A stretch of DNA of 64,000 bases from Marchantia polymorpha subsp. ruderalis (GCA_037833965.1 AP031358.1:12718001-12782000), one strand, 5' to 3'. Counted from the stretch's first letter, positions 32,648 through 47,549 are shown. Numbers and translations: made by a program. The notes: a model not told the origin generated them from the letters alone.

Positions 32648-33073
32648 ACTCTGGGCTACACGTGGTATCCGGGCTGGCCGGGCTGTACTTCATCCGCGGG
32701 GGATCCGGCGAGCCTGGCTCTCTGCCCGAAGGACGGTACGAGATCCCGCTGGTCATCCAGGACAAGCAGTTCTACCCCAAATGGGTTCATCAACTTCCCG
32801 GACCTCGGGTCGCCGCTGTCGCCCGCGCACCCGCAGTGGTGCCCGGCTTATTTCGACGACACGATTCTGGTGAACGGCAAAGCCTGGCCCTTCCTCGACG
32901 TGATCAGGGCCGCGTATCTCTTCCGCATTCTGAAAGCGGCCAATGCTCGAGCCTTCACTCTCTCGTTCAGCGACAGCCGTCTCAAATTCGTGCAGATCGA
33001 GCCTTCACTCTCTCGTTCAGCGACAGCCGTCTCAAATTCGTGCAGATCGGCACAGACGGCGGCTACATGTGGG
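32642..33073 (+). pseudogene. LPR1-like oxidase exon-2 fragment (unit 2)
   Basis: Same deletion, insertion and 50-bp tandem duplication as 8904-9335, so all three lesions predate the unit 1/2 duplication. Confidence 0.92.
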
Positions 33074-33371
33074 AATTAAAACGTGAGAATATTTTTAAAA
33101 TGACATAACGGATTTGGTTATGCCATTTTAAACTATTCTCGGGTTTTCACTTGCACCAACTCCCAATTGACAGTATAAAATGACATGCAACTTCAGCATT
33201 CTCGCACTCGTTGATGTGACGGGAGATCAGATGAGATAAGCATTCGCGTAACGAGAGAGAGAAGTTTTTCGTTCTTCATTTTTCGTTCACATTCCCACAT
33301 TGGTCGATGCGAGCCTCAAACACTAACCTCTGGCGACGAGGTTAGTGTTTGACTGACAAGTGCTGATGAGC

Positions 33372-33662
33372 TTCAAACGGGAGAAGGAAGAGGCCGCATT
33401 GAGTAAGGAGCGCGAGGAGGAAGCGACCTGATTCTTCCTACCTTCCCGACTCTTCTAATCAGACGTATTGGGGAAGGGTTAGGAGCATAAGGAACACTGT
33501 CAACACCACCAAGCTCATCCTGCCGCTGAAGTCATTCATGTGCCCTCTGACGAAGGAGCCAATGGTGGATCCGGTCAGTCTAGTAACAGGCTCATGCTTC
33601 GAGCGGGCATCGATAACAGCGTGGTTCGCAGAAGGAAACACGATCGATATGAGAACCAAACT
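33372..33662 (+). pseudogene. U-box fragment B (unit 2)
   Basis: As 9634-9924, with gaggaagg changed to gagtaagg in the upstream helix part. Confidence 0.75.
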
Positions 33663-33919
33663 CATATCGAAATGGGGCGTGGAGAAAGGTTATTTTTGGG
33701 TTGAATTTCTTTTCCAATTTCGAATTTTGAATCTCGAAGAAGAAGTGAGATTGAAAATTCAAATTCAAAATTCAAAACTTTCAAGCTCCAGTTTTCGCAG
33801 TAGATACCCATTGAGTTTCAATTCCTTGATAAAATAGTCGATTATCTGACGTGAAGAATCTCGGCTTGCTTACACTGGAAAGAACCTGTCTGTAAGACAA
33901 TATCGGATTTTCTTGGCAG

Positions 33920-35648
33920 GCTATTGCTGGGTTGGCTGCCGACGGCAGGCAAATTGTTACTTGTGCAAGAGCAGAAGCTGGAAATTACTTGGGGTTTGCT
34001 CCTTTACTGTCTTTGTTGTTTACTGTCACAGCTAAACACTGTCTAACGCTAATTACAGTTTCTTGACCAGTTGATTGCTTTTATATAGCCGCACAAAGTT
34101 CTTCCGGGTGTCGATGTAGTACGTCCGTTTCTATCTGTAGGTGTACTTGTGAATTCTGAACTTCGGGTTTCGCGGACGTTGTTTGCAGCTTTTACGGTGA
34201 AGAAATCCCCACCAAAGAGCTTTGCGACAGAGTCGCTTACTACGTGCATCTATGCACCCTTTACTGGTGGCTCCGGTCAGTATATTTGCGTTTGCTCCTA
34301 AGCAGCGCAGCTAGGAAGCACCTTTTTTGTTTCTTGCGGTTCCTGTTCGTTTCGCAAGCATGAGCAAACGCATTTTAATTTCTCTGAAATCTCAACTTTG
34401 CTCTGAGGCAATAACACCCCCGATGACGTATTGCACGGTTCAGTTCTAAGAGTGCTTCGTTTGTTCAGGCCATATGGTTCGGCCGCCATACTAGGTGGTT
34501 ATGATCGGGATGGTCCTCAGTTGTACATGATTGAGACCTCAGGTGTTGCTTATGTGAGTCTCATACACTTGTGAATGCTGTTTCTATAATCTTTTACGAA
34601 TGTCTTATCTTTCGTGTCATCGTGAGATTTGATAAGATATTTCATTATTTGCCACTAACCGGAAATGCTCATTTCCGTTTTCTGAACGTATCTGTTCACC
34701 CTCTCTGCATGCAGCGGTACTTTGGTGCTGCAGTAGGAAAAGGGAGTGCCAAAACGTGAGTATCTCACGTCTTCATATATGCAACTAAGTATATTTCAAT
34801 TGCAAATAGAGTTGTTCTCTCGATGGTGTCTGGGTTACTTGAAAAGCTGTTTATTGTTTAGCAGACACCTCTGATGTACGATGCATTGGAAATTTGCATA
34901 TGAAGACTTAGTTTTCTATAATCCATGTTAGTGAATAATGCCTCCGTAAATATGTCCTGCAGAGAGATTGAAAAGCTAAAGTTGTCCCAAATGACATGTC
35001 GAGAGGGTGTCATTGCTGTTGCAAAGATGTAAGTACACTGCCCAAGACGTGGATTGCATTGCCTTTGCTTTAGCTTTGTACTCTCTTGGTGAGATGTCAG
35101 TGAGTATTAATAGGGTTGTGGTTACTCGCTGTATAACCCACTCTAGAGGAGACCAATATTTGAAGAATGTTGTACTTTTTCTATCTTCGTGTCTTATGTC
35201 GGTGATTGCCACCAGGTAGTATCCAATTTCTCTGTAAAACCCTATTCACCCTTGTGCGAGGCGAGAGAAATAAAGAATAAGCTTATTTTGTTGCAGTATT
35301 TACAATGTACACGATGAAGCTAAGGACAAAGCTTTTGAGCTAGAAATGAGCTGGATCTGCGATGAATCAAAGCGTGAGCACCAACGGGTATGTGAATCTA
35401 CTCCAGTCGAACTTAGAGGATATGAGCGCAAAAAATCAGTCTGCTGATAGGACTGACTTACTAGATAGACTTGATTAACGGAGTTCTGAATGTAACCAGA
35501 CGACAGTGTTATGGATTTATAGTTTGCATGTTAAATATCCTCCTTTTATAATCGATGTTCTCTGCTGCAGGTCCCTGCTGATCTTCTTGCGGAAGCCAAA
35601 TGGGGAATGTGGGTGGTGTTGAGAAGAAGAATATTTCGCGGCTCCTGA
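33920..35648 (+). pseudogene. PAG1: PAG1, 5'-truncated (unit 2)
   Basis: Exons 33920-33993, 34189-34275, 34469-34553, 34715-34755, 34963-35028, 35297-35387 and 35571-35648. I saw no coding difference from unit 1. Confidence 0.93.
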
Positions 35649-38600
35649 TTCAGATCAGAGGGAAATATGGTCCTGACGACCAGTGGATAGCTAATTACGT
35701 CTGGGGTCTGCACTCTGATTCGAAATAAGATGGTGGCATCCAATTGTGAGTTACTCTTAGTTTGTGTGCTGACTGATATCGAATGCATAGCAAGTGGTAG
35801 GATTATGTCGACATGGTGACCCGAGCATTCCAAAGATATGACGCTTACCTTCCCATAGGTAGAAGCTGCTCTCAGAGGGTGCCGTTTCTTATGTACCATT
35901 TCGTTGACATCCTTATCCTCGGCATTTTCAGGAGTTGCCATCACTGCCCTCCTCTGTGGAGTTGTCCAGCACAAGATGTAACTGTATCAGAGGCCACGTT
36001 CTCATTATTAATGCATTTTGTATAGCAAACTAGGAATTAAATGTAAGTTTTAATCTCACCAGTACAAAGCGATTGTCCATTTGAAATGTAGATGCCTGAC
36101 GCAGTTGCTCAGTTCTGTTGCAATATCGAAGTTTCCTCATAGAGTGAATATGTAATTCGTAATTCTTAATATGTAATGAACTTAATTCTGGTGTTCATTT
36201 CGGGTCTGTATGATTGGGTCGTTTTTCTCCTCCCTAATTTTTCTACTTTGCCGGATACCGAGTCGAGATAGGAGGTGCCACAGCATTACGATCTTCGGAT
36301 TTATTGTAATTGGAATGGCATCAGGGACAGTGGGATAGTTCAGATATCTGAGAGATGCGTCAGGAGATGACCCTGGCATATGTTCTACTGAGTTAACACT
36401 TGAGAGTGTGCAGTCGGCATCGTTGTGCCTGCAGTTTCAGCCGTACCTCGAGCTCAGCGTCAGATGCACAATAAAGAAAAATTATACAAAAACGAAAGGA
36501 AGGAGTAGGTGGAGATTGGTCATTGATCACAGCCACAATCAGATCGTGTTCACGGGTGCTCATACTGTGACGTTGATCCATACGTACTGAACGACTTGTT
36601 TTCTGAAACGAGTTCCGTGTAGGGAAAATTTTACCATCCAGAGCGGATATGTGGAGCCAGTAAACGGAGCTGATGCCCTATACACTAGCTCATGTTGGGC
36701 GGACTGAGCGAGACTTAGACTCTCATCAGCCGGTGTCTTGGGGTTGTGAGGCCCACCAGGAATGCCCTCCCACCCTTGCATCTGTGAACTCACGTCGCCG
36801 GGAACCCTACCGAATCGTAGGCGCTGATGCAGCGAAAGACTGAACAAGACGTAATTTCTCATACCTTAAGATACAATCGTAGTACTTCAATTATTGGCCA
36901 GAACGATGCGGACAGTGAGGCTTCGCCCATGACGTACGCGCCAAATCCATTTACTAACCAAGAATAAGTGGTGAGTGAACTGTGGATATATTATCGAGTG
37001 CTCCGTCGTTGTCAGTAGCACGGTTGACGTCTCGATGTTTCGATTCATACACCTTAAGTTAAGCCTAGTTTTGAAGTGGATGGATGATTCACCATGTGCA
37101 TGCCCTGCAAAAGATCTATTTCTTGTTCTTCGCTTCCAGAAAACCTAGTGTCTGATAGGGAGGCACTTTCAAGCTACATTTGGGAGCAACCAACACGTTC
37201 TAATTTCAGTTCAATCAAACAAACGATCGTGAATAATTGTGTCCGGTTAACGAGAGTAGGTTCGTGCTCAACAGAGTCCAGCATTGGGTTTTCAAAACTT
37301 TACACATACCCATGGATGTGTCAACTGTATCCACCTGTGGTGACTTTTCCATACCCTTATCCATCCATGACACCTTGTCCATATATTCAACTCATAACCC
37401 CACCACCTTTTGGTTACACTTACTCCGAAGGCTAAGTGTAAGTCATATCCATCCATTATCCACCTATATATCGTAGCCCCACACATTTACCCATGGGTAT
37501 GCATGGGTATGGGTACCCATTGCAGTACTCTGGTGCTCAAGTGATGGTGACAAGAACCCGTCTGGCACACTGAGAGGTCACTATTGAATGGAAGCGCCGC
37601 AGCTTGTGAAACACCAATGGGCCTTGTCTTCTCGTGTCAGTTTGAATGTATGTGATAAACGCCACATCACCAAATGGGATTGCATATATCTATGGTGCAT
37701 ACTCTTGGAGAATATAATGTGGATAGGCACAAGACCATTCGTCTGGAGAATTGAAAGGAGGACCGCCTGGGGGTGTCCTCTCAGATAATGAGGGGCACTC
37801 AGTCAAGCAGTGTTTTAATATAACGCTGTACTTGGGGCCCGATGTCTACTCCGCTTGGCATCACAAAGCTCCGAACCCAAACATGCCCACGAATCGATCC
37901 GTATGAAGGTCAAGTTCCATCGAATCCAGTACACCTAGCAGCGCAGTTTGACAGTACGAGTACTCTTGGAAGCTTACAGATTGCGCAGAATGTGGAGTTT
38001 CTAGTGAGGCTGAGATGTAGAGTCTCCCAAACCGAGTCATTACCACATCAGTCGAATCCCAGTCTGATAGATTATGTCGAGAATCGACGCAATCAGTTGG
38101 AACATGCATATTCGAAATCTGGCATGTCGGTTCTTGGTCTCGCCCAATCCGGTCAGCCAGCAATCGGATATTGGAACCATAGGCAGGAAGAAATCTTCCT
38201 CGCAGGTTTGACTGGAATACTGTGATCACAAGAGTGCAAGTATTTACTGGTTACACTTGCACATCTGAATAATGTAGATGAGCATTGGAATGTCGTCGAC
38301 TTCCCGGGTCGTCCACATCGGGCTCATTGACTTCAACTGCCCTCCTTTATGGCGTCTGCTCCGTCGCTGTAGAATATCTACACATACCACCGAATGTTGA
38401 CCGAATCCTTTTCGAAAGCCAGTGCTGGAAGTTCCCACGAAAGTTGTGCATATGCACAGGCCACAAAGTTGATCCTGTCCGGACGAGTCTTTTCTATATC
38501 CGTATGCACTGCATGGTACCTGCTGCTGGGAGGTTCTCACGGGATCACCGTGTAGCCAAGTTCCAATCGCTCTCTCATAAGATCTGAACACAGAAGAGAT

Positions 38601-41600
38601 GGACGACGGACCATGTAGAGCCTGGAGGGCATCCTTCCACATCAAGCAACAGCTCAGCTCAAAGCAAGGTAGAACTTATGAGACAGCTTGGTGATTCAAT
38701 CAGATGGGATATTACCAAGTCTTGAAGCTCAGGAAAGGTTCTGCAATTGCACATAAATAAACCTCTCCTTTCCACAAACAACCAAGCAGCTGTCTGCCGC
38801 CAGTAGCTTCCAGTGATGTGATCTGAGCGTCCTACATTGGGGCATGGCAGTCAGTGTGAGTCGCCATTCCAGTTGAAAATTGTGAGGTGGCCACGGGATT
38901 TTTGCAGAACCTTTCCTGTGCACTCCCTATCATACAGAGCAGCTGAATTGCGATCGTGCCAGATGAGATCTGATGCTCACCAAAAACGGCATCCCTGACT
39001 GCCTGCTCTACCCACGGAGGCGCGAAGAGTCTGCAGTCATTGGTCCGGGGCATGGGCACGTAAACACCGAGACCTGGATCAGATTAAAGTTCTTACAGCC
39101 CATTCTGGGTCACATCGTTGCAGAGAACTGCTGCTCGTGTACGCTTATAGTGAGACTGCAAGGCCTTGAGCTCTGCTTGTCGGTGGTGGCGGTGCACATA
39201 TGCTCGATTCGCACTTTCGTGATCATGCTTCGGGCTTCTGTTTAATCAGATGTTCGGATCCGGGAGTAGAAATGAGAAAAAAATGAAGTTGTAAGAAGCT
39301 GGTGCACGGATTGAGGCAATAAAGATCTCGAAAATCGAGAACCGGTGCATGTCATGTGCGGAGAAATCGACATTAAAGTCAGAGCTATGGTGGCTGACGA
39401 GAACACGAAGGCAGCCAGCCAGCTAACAGAAGAGTGGCTTCACGAATTCCCAAATCACAGCTTCTACCGAACATCCTCTGGAGATGACCTCATCATTCTC
39501 ATAACGAGAACGGTCACACACACACGGGGTCATTCCTCCATCTCGCTGCCTTGTTGCAGTGCAGAAATGGCATGGTACAGACGAAGCTCATACGTGCGAG
39601 GTCTGAGCATCGTGTACACGTCTATGAGTATTAAAAGTCGTGAAGATCAGAGACGAGTGAGTAAGAAAGCAAGCCATACACGGCAGCCATCGGAGCTTCC
39701 AATGCGAATTGGAGCGATGTACAGATCCCCGCTGAGCTGCGACTTGAGAAGTCTGATGTGGAAACTAAGAGGCTCAGCCGATTTTGGAGGTGCTCAGATA
39801 TGGAGTAGACTTTGACAGAATCCGAGCATAAAATTCATGGAGTAGACTGTGAGCGAAGGATATGGAGTAGACTTTGAGCGAATCCAGCGCCTCTCTCTGC
39901 AGCAGTCTTGCTTGGTTCTTATCCGAAGGCCCTTCACTCACTGATGACAAGCTCGATAGACCGTCTGCTGATTCCACTTTCTTACTCTCAAGGAAATTTA
40001 GATAGTTTGCCGGTTCTCCGATCGCTTTGTTTGAGAGCAGCAGCTGTCGACGCAATCCTTCTTTTAGAGATTTGACAGAGGTGCCTTGAATACCAAGCGA
40101 GGCTGGTGAGCTCCTTAAGAAGAAGAAGAAGAAGAAGAAGACGGCTAACTGACGTGAGAGCTCGAGCAGCTCAGGTGTCATACTGACATTGGTCGGAAAA
40201 TATCATGATTGCTTCGGCAGCTGGTCCAAACCCCGACAACTTTACCATTCAAGCTGTCATTCGCTGTGCTGTACCTCCTGGCGAGAAGAAAACTTGCGGA
40301 GGTTGAGCCTCAGGGTTCCTAATACGGATGTCTGGATTCTGGGAAATTCAGTCCATTCACGTCTGTACATGGCGTGAATTTGAAATACAGGTGCACGTGG
40401 TCGGTTCAGAGAGCTTTCAAATCCCCCATTTTGGACATGATATAACCAGGCACTCGGGATTTTGTTAAGTATCCAAGCCACTAGAAACAAGTTCATCGCA
40501 GAAACGTAAGATATGGATTGCTTGGACGGTACGTCAGACTTCGGACATGGCAGCTTCTATCACGGCTTCTCTGTTATCATTTGAAACCAGATCTGCGGGC
40601 AAATGGATGAAAATGGTTCTTGTCCAGCATCACATGTCTCTTGCGCTGGGCACTTTGGCTTTGTTTCAGCAGCTTGAGAAATAACATGTAATCCTCCCGA
40701 TTTCGCCCAACTCGTTTCTGACGATGAATGCATGTGAGAGCTCGTGGTGTCCAGGACTAGCAGCCAAAACAGATGGAGTACTCTCGAGGTGGGGTGAGGC
40801 TAGCGGCGCAGTGCGGAGAGAGATGTGCACCATACACAACCTTGTTGCGTTGTAAATGGCTCAGTAAGTTAAAATACCTGATGTCAAGTACTGACGGCTG
40901 CTGATCGAAGAGTTACTTTTGCTGATAAGCAAAACTAACATTGGCGTTAATGGACACAGCTCACATCCCATAGACTATGACACTTTCCTGCCCTCCAGAC
41001 CTTATTGCAAGAACCCTGGTCTTCGTAAGCAGGCCGGGCGACCTTGCCTTCCGACTTCCCGATTTGGCATCCCATTCAGCCGAAACTTCTTGTGGCTCTG
41101 AGTGGCAAGTTGTCCACTGCAAGAACTTCACAATCCAAAATGCACAAGAAATGGCGCACGATGACATCACGCCGTTCTCTCAACTTGCTGTATAAGATTC
41201 GACGAGGACTCTGCAAAGTATGACAGGTAGGAATGGAAGACATTCTGTTGGGTTTGACCTTCAGAGACTTGGGTTCCTTGCCCAGGTCTCTGGAAAGTGC
41301 ATGTGGAAAATTGCACGGCAGGTCTACTGAACGTCCAGCAGCAGCCTATATTGAATCGGCCGTCAACCCCACGTGAGCAATTGGGGTCGCAGAATGCAAG
41401 GCTGAGGATTCAATCCTTCAGAGTTGCAACGAATGTTTCAGAGTCGTTTAGCTGCATGGGAGGCTCCACGCTTCTCTGAAAGCTCCAGCCGATACATGCA
41501 CACAAGGCACAGAATTCATCCTTCTCATCATACTAGATGAAATTGGAGACTGGAGATCGTGACCTGGAGAGCCACGCTGACTTTGTAACCCTTATTACTT

Positions 41601-43947
41601 CGTGACAACCTTCAAGTCTATGAGCCAATTGGGCATGGTCTGTCAAGGTATGGCGAGTTGTAGACCTAACGTAGATCCTGAGATTTCGTGCCCGACACAT
41701 CACAGTTCTTGGCGTGTATCTCAGATCAACATGGCAGGGTGATATCCTCCACTAGGGGACGACTATCAAGTCTTACTGCATGCCGTTGCTGTCGAATATC
41801 ATCCTCCTGTACTCAAGCCCAGTGTCTATCTCGCAGCTCTATCTCCTGCTCTTCAACCATCTGGAGAAGTCTTATGGTACATACCGTTCTCCAGGAACTT
41901 CAGCCAAGCGCAGTTCCTGATCGTTTAAGTGCCAATCAGTACAGGACTAGCTGGAGGTCAAATCATTGTGTGAAGAAAAACGGCGCAATGTTCAGAGCAA
42001 TCCACGAGCGCATGAGTCTTCCTGAGAAACGTCTCATATCAATGTCAGGTCAGGCCTGGACAATTTGTCAGCTGTCCAGCCTCGGACATGCTGTTCACTC
42101 TCAATTCGTCGTATTGGAAGGGAGTTGACGTCAGCGCAGTGATCTTTATGGTATACTTTACATTCAGTGCCGACTCATTGGCAACAATTACACTCCTCGA
42201 CGTTTCAAGAGCCAGACGCAACAGGCGTAAGAATATAAGTTTGTTACACACCTTCCGACATACTAAGCTTCAAATCAAATTCATGCAGCTTAGGATCAGC
42301 ATACGAACGTTAAAGCTCAATTAAGGCACATGTCATGGCTTAATTACAGGCACATGTCATGCAGACCAAAAGGGCCTTTGAAGTTGACTTGGCAATGATC
42401 AAAAAAGGATGTGCATTAAATTCAATCGTACACGAGAAGAAAATTCATCATAGCGTCAATCAGTTTGAACTACGCATACGTCAAATGATTGAGTTTCCCA
42501 AAGCTCAGGTTAGAGGATCTGCTTCACCATGTCGACTGAACTCTTAAGAAAATATTCTGATCGTATGAAGTTCTGGTTAAAGACTGCTGAAGCTTTCCGG
42601 TCTGAAGACATGCGTTCTCTATACTCAATGACATACAGTCTCCAACAACAGCGAGACAAGTGGATACTGGCCCCACTTTGAATGAAAAGAAATTTCTCTA
42701 GATGGAGACCAAGTCTTTTACAGAATAAACGGGACCTTCTTGGTCAGACCGGATTTGACCACCAAAGAGCTTGGGTTGAGTCTTTCCTGAGCAAGCGTCC
42801 GGAGACATGCGTGTCACGAAAAATGAGACAAAACTTTCACTGAGTTGGAGAACTTGGAAGACTCACATATCTAGCGATTTCAGTACAGGCACTATATTTC
42901 AGATTATAGGGCCACTATTCCCCGACTAGCATGCTTCCAAGATGTTTCAATCTGAGGACCTTAAAATGACCTTAAAAGTCGTCGACACGTTTTTTAATGG
43001 GGCGCAGTAATGCGGCTGATTGTCAGCACTTCATATACGCGTATAGTCAGCAGGGAAGATTCTCCGGACACATTCCGATGATTTCACTTTGAAGAATTTC
43101 ATCCCAGCCAGAAGCTTAGATTTTGTCTGAGCAGTTCACATACGAAGGACCTGTGGGATAAAAGTAGTAGCAGCTGCTCACGAATTAAGCTTTGACTTCT
43201 TCGTTCGCTGATAAGTCTGAAACGTTCTATCCTCAATATTACACGAGGCACACAACATTAGAGATGGCAGTCGCCTGTTGCCGTTCTGGTTCTGGAAGTC
43301 CAGTCATTGCGGGATGTCTACCAGATTCTTTATTCTCCATACCGGATTCGCGCGAATTCGCACCGTCAAGAGGCAGCTGTGGTCCACTTTGTGTTGGCTT
43401 ATGAATGGATCAACTTAGTTCAGGAGTTATAATGTGGACTTGATTATTCAGATTGAACTGATTCAGCTTTAAGAGAACGAGTCAACTTCAACTGCAAATG
43501 CAGTCAGGCAGTTCTTGTATGTACATTCATGGGACTATTAGATGTAAGAACATCATTCCAAGAAATGGGTGGAGGGAGCAGATATGGTTCATGGAATCAG
43601 TGGAATGTAATGAAGTAAGATCAGGGGACCCAAAAGGTCATTTGTCCAAAAAATATAGGGACTTTGGCCGTGAAGGCGAGCTCCATGATGAGATAATGAT
43701 GAGATTGCTTGTCTCTTGATGTGCCCTCACCCAAAGGCGGGTGCAAAGGCAGCATAGTTCAATCTGAATTTTAGACTATTCACGCACGAATAACGTAAAA
43801 AGTTTCTCAATTGAAAGTCACACAATTTTACTACGTCACCTCTCAAAGAATTGAGCTGGACTAAAATGTCGCTGCCACCTGATTCCCGATTTTTTGCATG
43901 AGTTTTCAGAATTTGCAAACCGATAACGCATTCACATGCTTTCTGTC

Positions 43948-43959
43948 GTACATGGAGAC
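43948..43959. other. 12-bp insertion relative to unit 1
   Basis: gtacatggagac is present here and absent at 20209 in unit 1. The inverted segment of unit 3 also has it (near 54745-54756), so absence in unit 1 is probably the derived state. Confidence 0.9.
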
Positions 43960-44842
43960 ACATAATTACGTCACACAAGAAGCAGGGACCTCGGCCGGAA
44001 CGCAGTAAAACCAGATAAAAAGTACTTTGTCAAGAGATCTGATGATAAAGTTATCGAAATAATCTCTCTACACTAATCACGGACTCGTCGACTGGAGTAT
44101 TTCCAGTTCACTTCAAAGACCCACATGAGACTACTGTAAGATGGCAATCTCATAATCTAGTCCGACAAGGGCACATTTATCTAATAATTGGAAAAGAACA
44201 TATATGGTCCAAACTTTGGTATACAGGCCTAGCTCAGACGCTTCAAGTTAGGCAGGCGTGTCCATGCAAGCAATATCTACCACCGCTGAGTACTGCAGAA
44301 GCCAGACTCCACGAAGAGTCCCACTTCTGGGTTCGGATTTCCGAGGCATGGAAGCCCAGATCCAGAGACAATTGATGAGACAATCCAGAGACTTTACTAT
44401 TTCTCTCAAAACGTATTAGAGATAAGTATCGTTATGTGCGAGGGTCATAGTAGACTCCGCAAGGTAGAATCCACCGTTGGTCAGTCTGTTCGGATTCCTC
44501 CTTTCTAGCACCCTTTCATGATCCTGTTTCGACTTTGTAAGAATTATTCTCTCAAGGCGAGCAAGCACCGGTGGTCCACGCTGCGGTCTGTGTCATGAAA
44601 AGTGGAAAAAAGTAAATTCTGTCAGCTGTTTCTGCAGAACGATCCCGGTTGCTTCGAGGGTTAGAGTAGGAGCGTTCTCGCACGATCTAGAGAACATGAG
44701 AGTGAGCCTTTATAAGGACATTCGATGAGCTTCTACCTCACTCAGAGTTGTACACCCTGGAGTACGATTCACATAGACATTGTGAAATCCACGTGGTCAA
44801 TTCAATTCCAGTTCGACGTGCAGTTCCAAAATCATCACCGTC

Positions 44843-47065
44843 ATGGGGACGAATCCGAGACGAACCGAGGCTCCAGCTCTCAGATTTAGCCATGCTTCTC
44901 ATCTGAAGCTTGCCTGTCTTCTCGGGGTGTTGTACTCACTATCAGTGATTCAGGCTCAGGATGTTCACTCCCGGTGCGGAAACTTGACTCCGTCACCTAC
45001 TCTGACACCATTCGTGCAGCCACTGCCTATACCTGTGGAAATCGACATCTCCACAGGGTCTCAGCTGACTTTGGGTGCTTACAAGATTTCCCAGGTACGG
45101 ATTCTCAGAGTTTTAGCGTGCACTGCTTTATGCCAGAAACCCCGGGTACAAAACACTCAGCTGAAGTACAACAGTGGAAGGTCCATGCAGCTGAATGGTT
45201 CACTTGTACCGGAGGGGATTCCGATAGAGCCAGTTTTATGTTTGTCAAGTACAGTGAGGCATGCGTTCTCTCTCATCAGAGGATGCATAATCGGAGCTGA
45301 TTTCCAGATGGGGACATGTTATCAGATGAATACTTTCTGCACGACTGCATGCTTGCAAAAGTCGTACAATTCTTGCAAATGAGCGCTGTTACGAAATTCT
45401 TAGACTGGCCAATAGTAGTCTGAGATTGCAGCAGAATTCTCGAGAATCCGAGAATTGAATACCAGTCACGGGTTGCGTGGATTGAGTTTCGTAAATTGAT
45501 CCGAACAGAATTTAACCCGCGGCTGCTGTGTGCAATTACAGAGCGTCCATCCAGACCTTCCGAACACGACATTCTACGGATACGGGACGAGTCAAGACAC
45601 AGCCACATCTCCGGGCCCGACTCTGAACGCCAGGAGGAATGTGGCCTCGTTCATTCGGTTCGAGAATCACATCACCGACGCGGAGCACATTCTGACCGTG
45701 GACAAGACGCTGCACAGAGCGACGCCAGCGAACGGAGGCGTGCCGATGAGCGTGCACCTGCACGGCGCCGACGCCGAGGGCAAGTTCGACGGGCACCCGG
45801 AGGCCTGGTTCACGGCGGCCGGCGACAAGGGCCCGACCTTCATCGCCACGAACAACACGTACCCGAACGAGCAGCCGGCGAGCCTTCTCTGGTACCACGA
45901 CCACACTCTGGGCTACACTCGGCTCAACGTGGTATCCGGGCTGGCCGGGCTGTACTTCATCCGCGGGGGATCCGGCGAGCCCGGTTCTCTGCCCGAAGGA
46001 CGGTACGAGATCCCGCTGGTCATCCAGGACAAGCAGTTCTACCCCAACGGGTCCATCAACTTCCCGGACCTCGGGTCGCCGCTGTCGCCCGCGCACCCGC
46101 AGTGGTGCCCGGATTATTTCGGCGACACGATTCTGGTGAACGGCAAAGCCTGGCCCTTCCTCGACGTGGTCGGGGCCGTGTACCGCTTCCGCATTCTGAA
46201 CGCGGCCAACGCTCGAGCCTTCACTCTCTCGTTCAGCGACAGCCGCCTCCAGTTCGTGCAGATCGGCACGGACGGCGGCTACATGTGGGCTCCCCAGCTG
46301 CTGCAGAATCTGACCATGGCTCCTGCTTACAGAGTCGACGTCCTCGTGGACTTCTCAAGCGTTCCCGTCGGGACGACGGTGTATCTGAACAATACTGCTC
46401 CGGCCCCGTTTCCTGATGGGGACCCGATCAATAGTCCTCCCAGCACCAGGCACGTCATGAAATTCAATGTCGTTCAGTCCATACCCGGGTTGCCTGCGCA
46501 GAGTGTGGTCATTCCTACTTCCATCGGGTCCGCCCTAGCACCGCCGCCTGGATAGACTCGGCGGTGTACAGAAATGTGACCTTGGATGTGGTTCTGCCGC
46601 CGGACCTGACGTTTCTGCTGAATAAGAATCACTGGGATGATCCTGTCACCGAGACGCCGAAGCTTTACACGACCGAGATTTGGGATATCATTCACCTCAT
46701 TCCGGGCGGCATTCATCCGATCCACATTCATCTCATCAACTTCCTCGTGTTGCATCAGCAGGCGTTCGATCTGACTCGGTTTAACGGTGGCCTGTGTTCG
46801 CTCCTGCTGTCATATCCGGAGTCCCTCAGCTGCTACACTGAGGCCCCGCAGCCTCCGGACGCCACTCAAGTCGGCTGGAAGGACACCGTGGTCGTCTACC
46901 CGGGCACGAGACTCAGAATTCTGATGAATTTCGCGCCCAGAGACTGGCCGCAATTACACGTTCGATCCCACCACGTTCCCCGGTTACGTATGGCACTGTC
47001 ACAACCTGGACCACGAGGACCATGACATGATGAGGCCGCTCCGAATTCTGCCTGCAGCATCTTGA
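44843..47065 (+). pseudogene. LPR1: LPR1-like multicopper oxidase with two frameshifts (unit 2)
   Basis: Exons 44843-45094 and 45542-47065. Compared with unit 1, cgcccccagc has become cgccctagc near 46533-46538, a net loss of 1 nt. The reading therefore ends at a stop at 46553-46555, after the first two copper motifs (HLHG and WYHDH) and before HPIHIH. It resumes in the right frame from ~46564. The shared C-terminal frameshift before HCHNLDHED is also present. Signal peptide, intron ends and TATA box (44708-44717) are intact, so it could still be transcribed. One Gly to Glu change in the exon 1 read-through frame lies in the intron and has no effect on the spliced product. Confidence 0.9.
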
Positions 47066-47549
47066 GTCCACCTTCCGCCTCCAGCATCTAGAAATCGGAC
47101 CACTTTAGACGTCCATTCTCTCGACATCTGCACATAGCTCACAACCATGTTCTGCACCGTCGACAAGTTTGATGGCCTCTAGCTTCAGCCGAATCCGGAG
47201 GAAGAATCGAAATGGATGAGAGCCAGGCGCCAAAAGCACGTAAGAACGCGCTACATTTCACTTTCCTGATCATGCAAATCGTCTTACCGGGCAATAATCG
47301 TGGACAATCTAGTAATCGTGTGCAGAGTTCGAGGTCAAGTCGAACGCCTGAAGAGTCAGTACTTCACATGAATCGTTGAAGAGGATGGCTTGAGACTCGA
47401 AGGTTATTGAGTTGATCGAAGAGAATGACAGTTTCAGGTGCACAACTGGGACAAGTGTGGAGGAGAGAATGAAAAAAATGAGTAAAGTGTACCAGCGGCT
47501 CAAACAGTAATTGAACGGTAACGGTAATTGAAGTTAATTATTAGAGATA

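Larger units (their letters stand above)
23740..47488. repeat. Tandem segment, unit 2 (23,749 bp)
   Basis: Second copy. Offsets to unit 1 are +23739 up to ~27.3 kb, +23738 after a 1-nt loss there, +23750 after a 12-bp insertion at 43948-43959, and +23749 after a 1-nt loss near 46535. The near identity implies a recent duplication or ongoing homogenisation. An assembly artefact is argued against by the private substitutions and indels spread along the unit. Confidence 0.97.

Noticed and set aside
23740..47488. Unit 2 as a pure assembly duplication of unit 1
   Set aside because: Private substitutions, a 12-bp indel and a private frameshift are spread along the unit, though raw reads would be needed to be certain.
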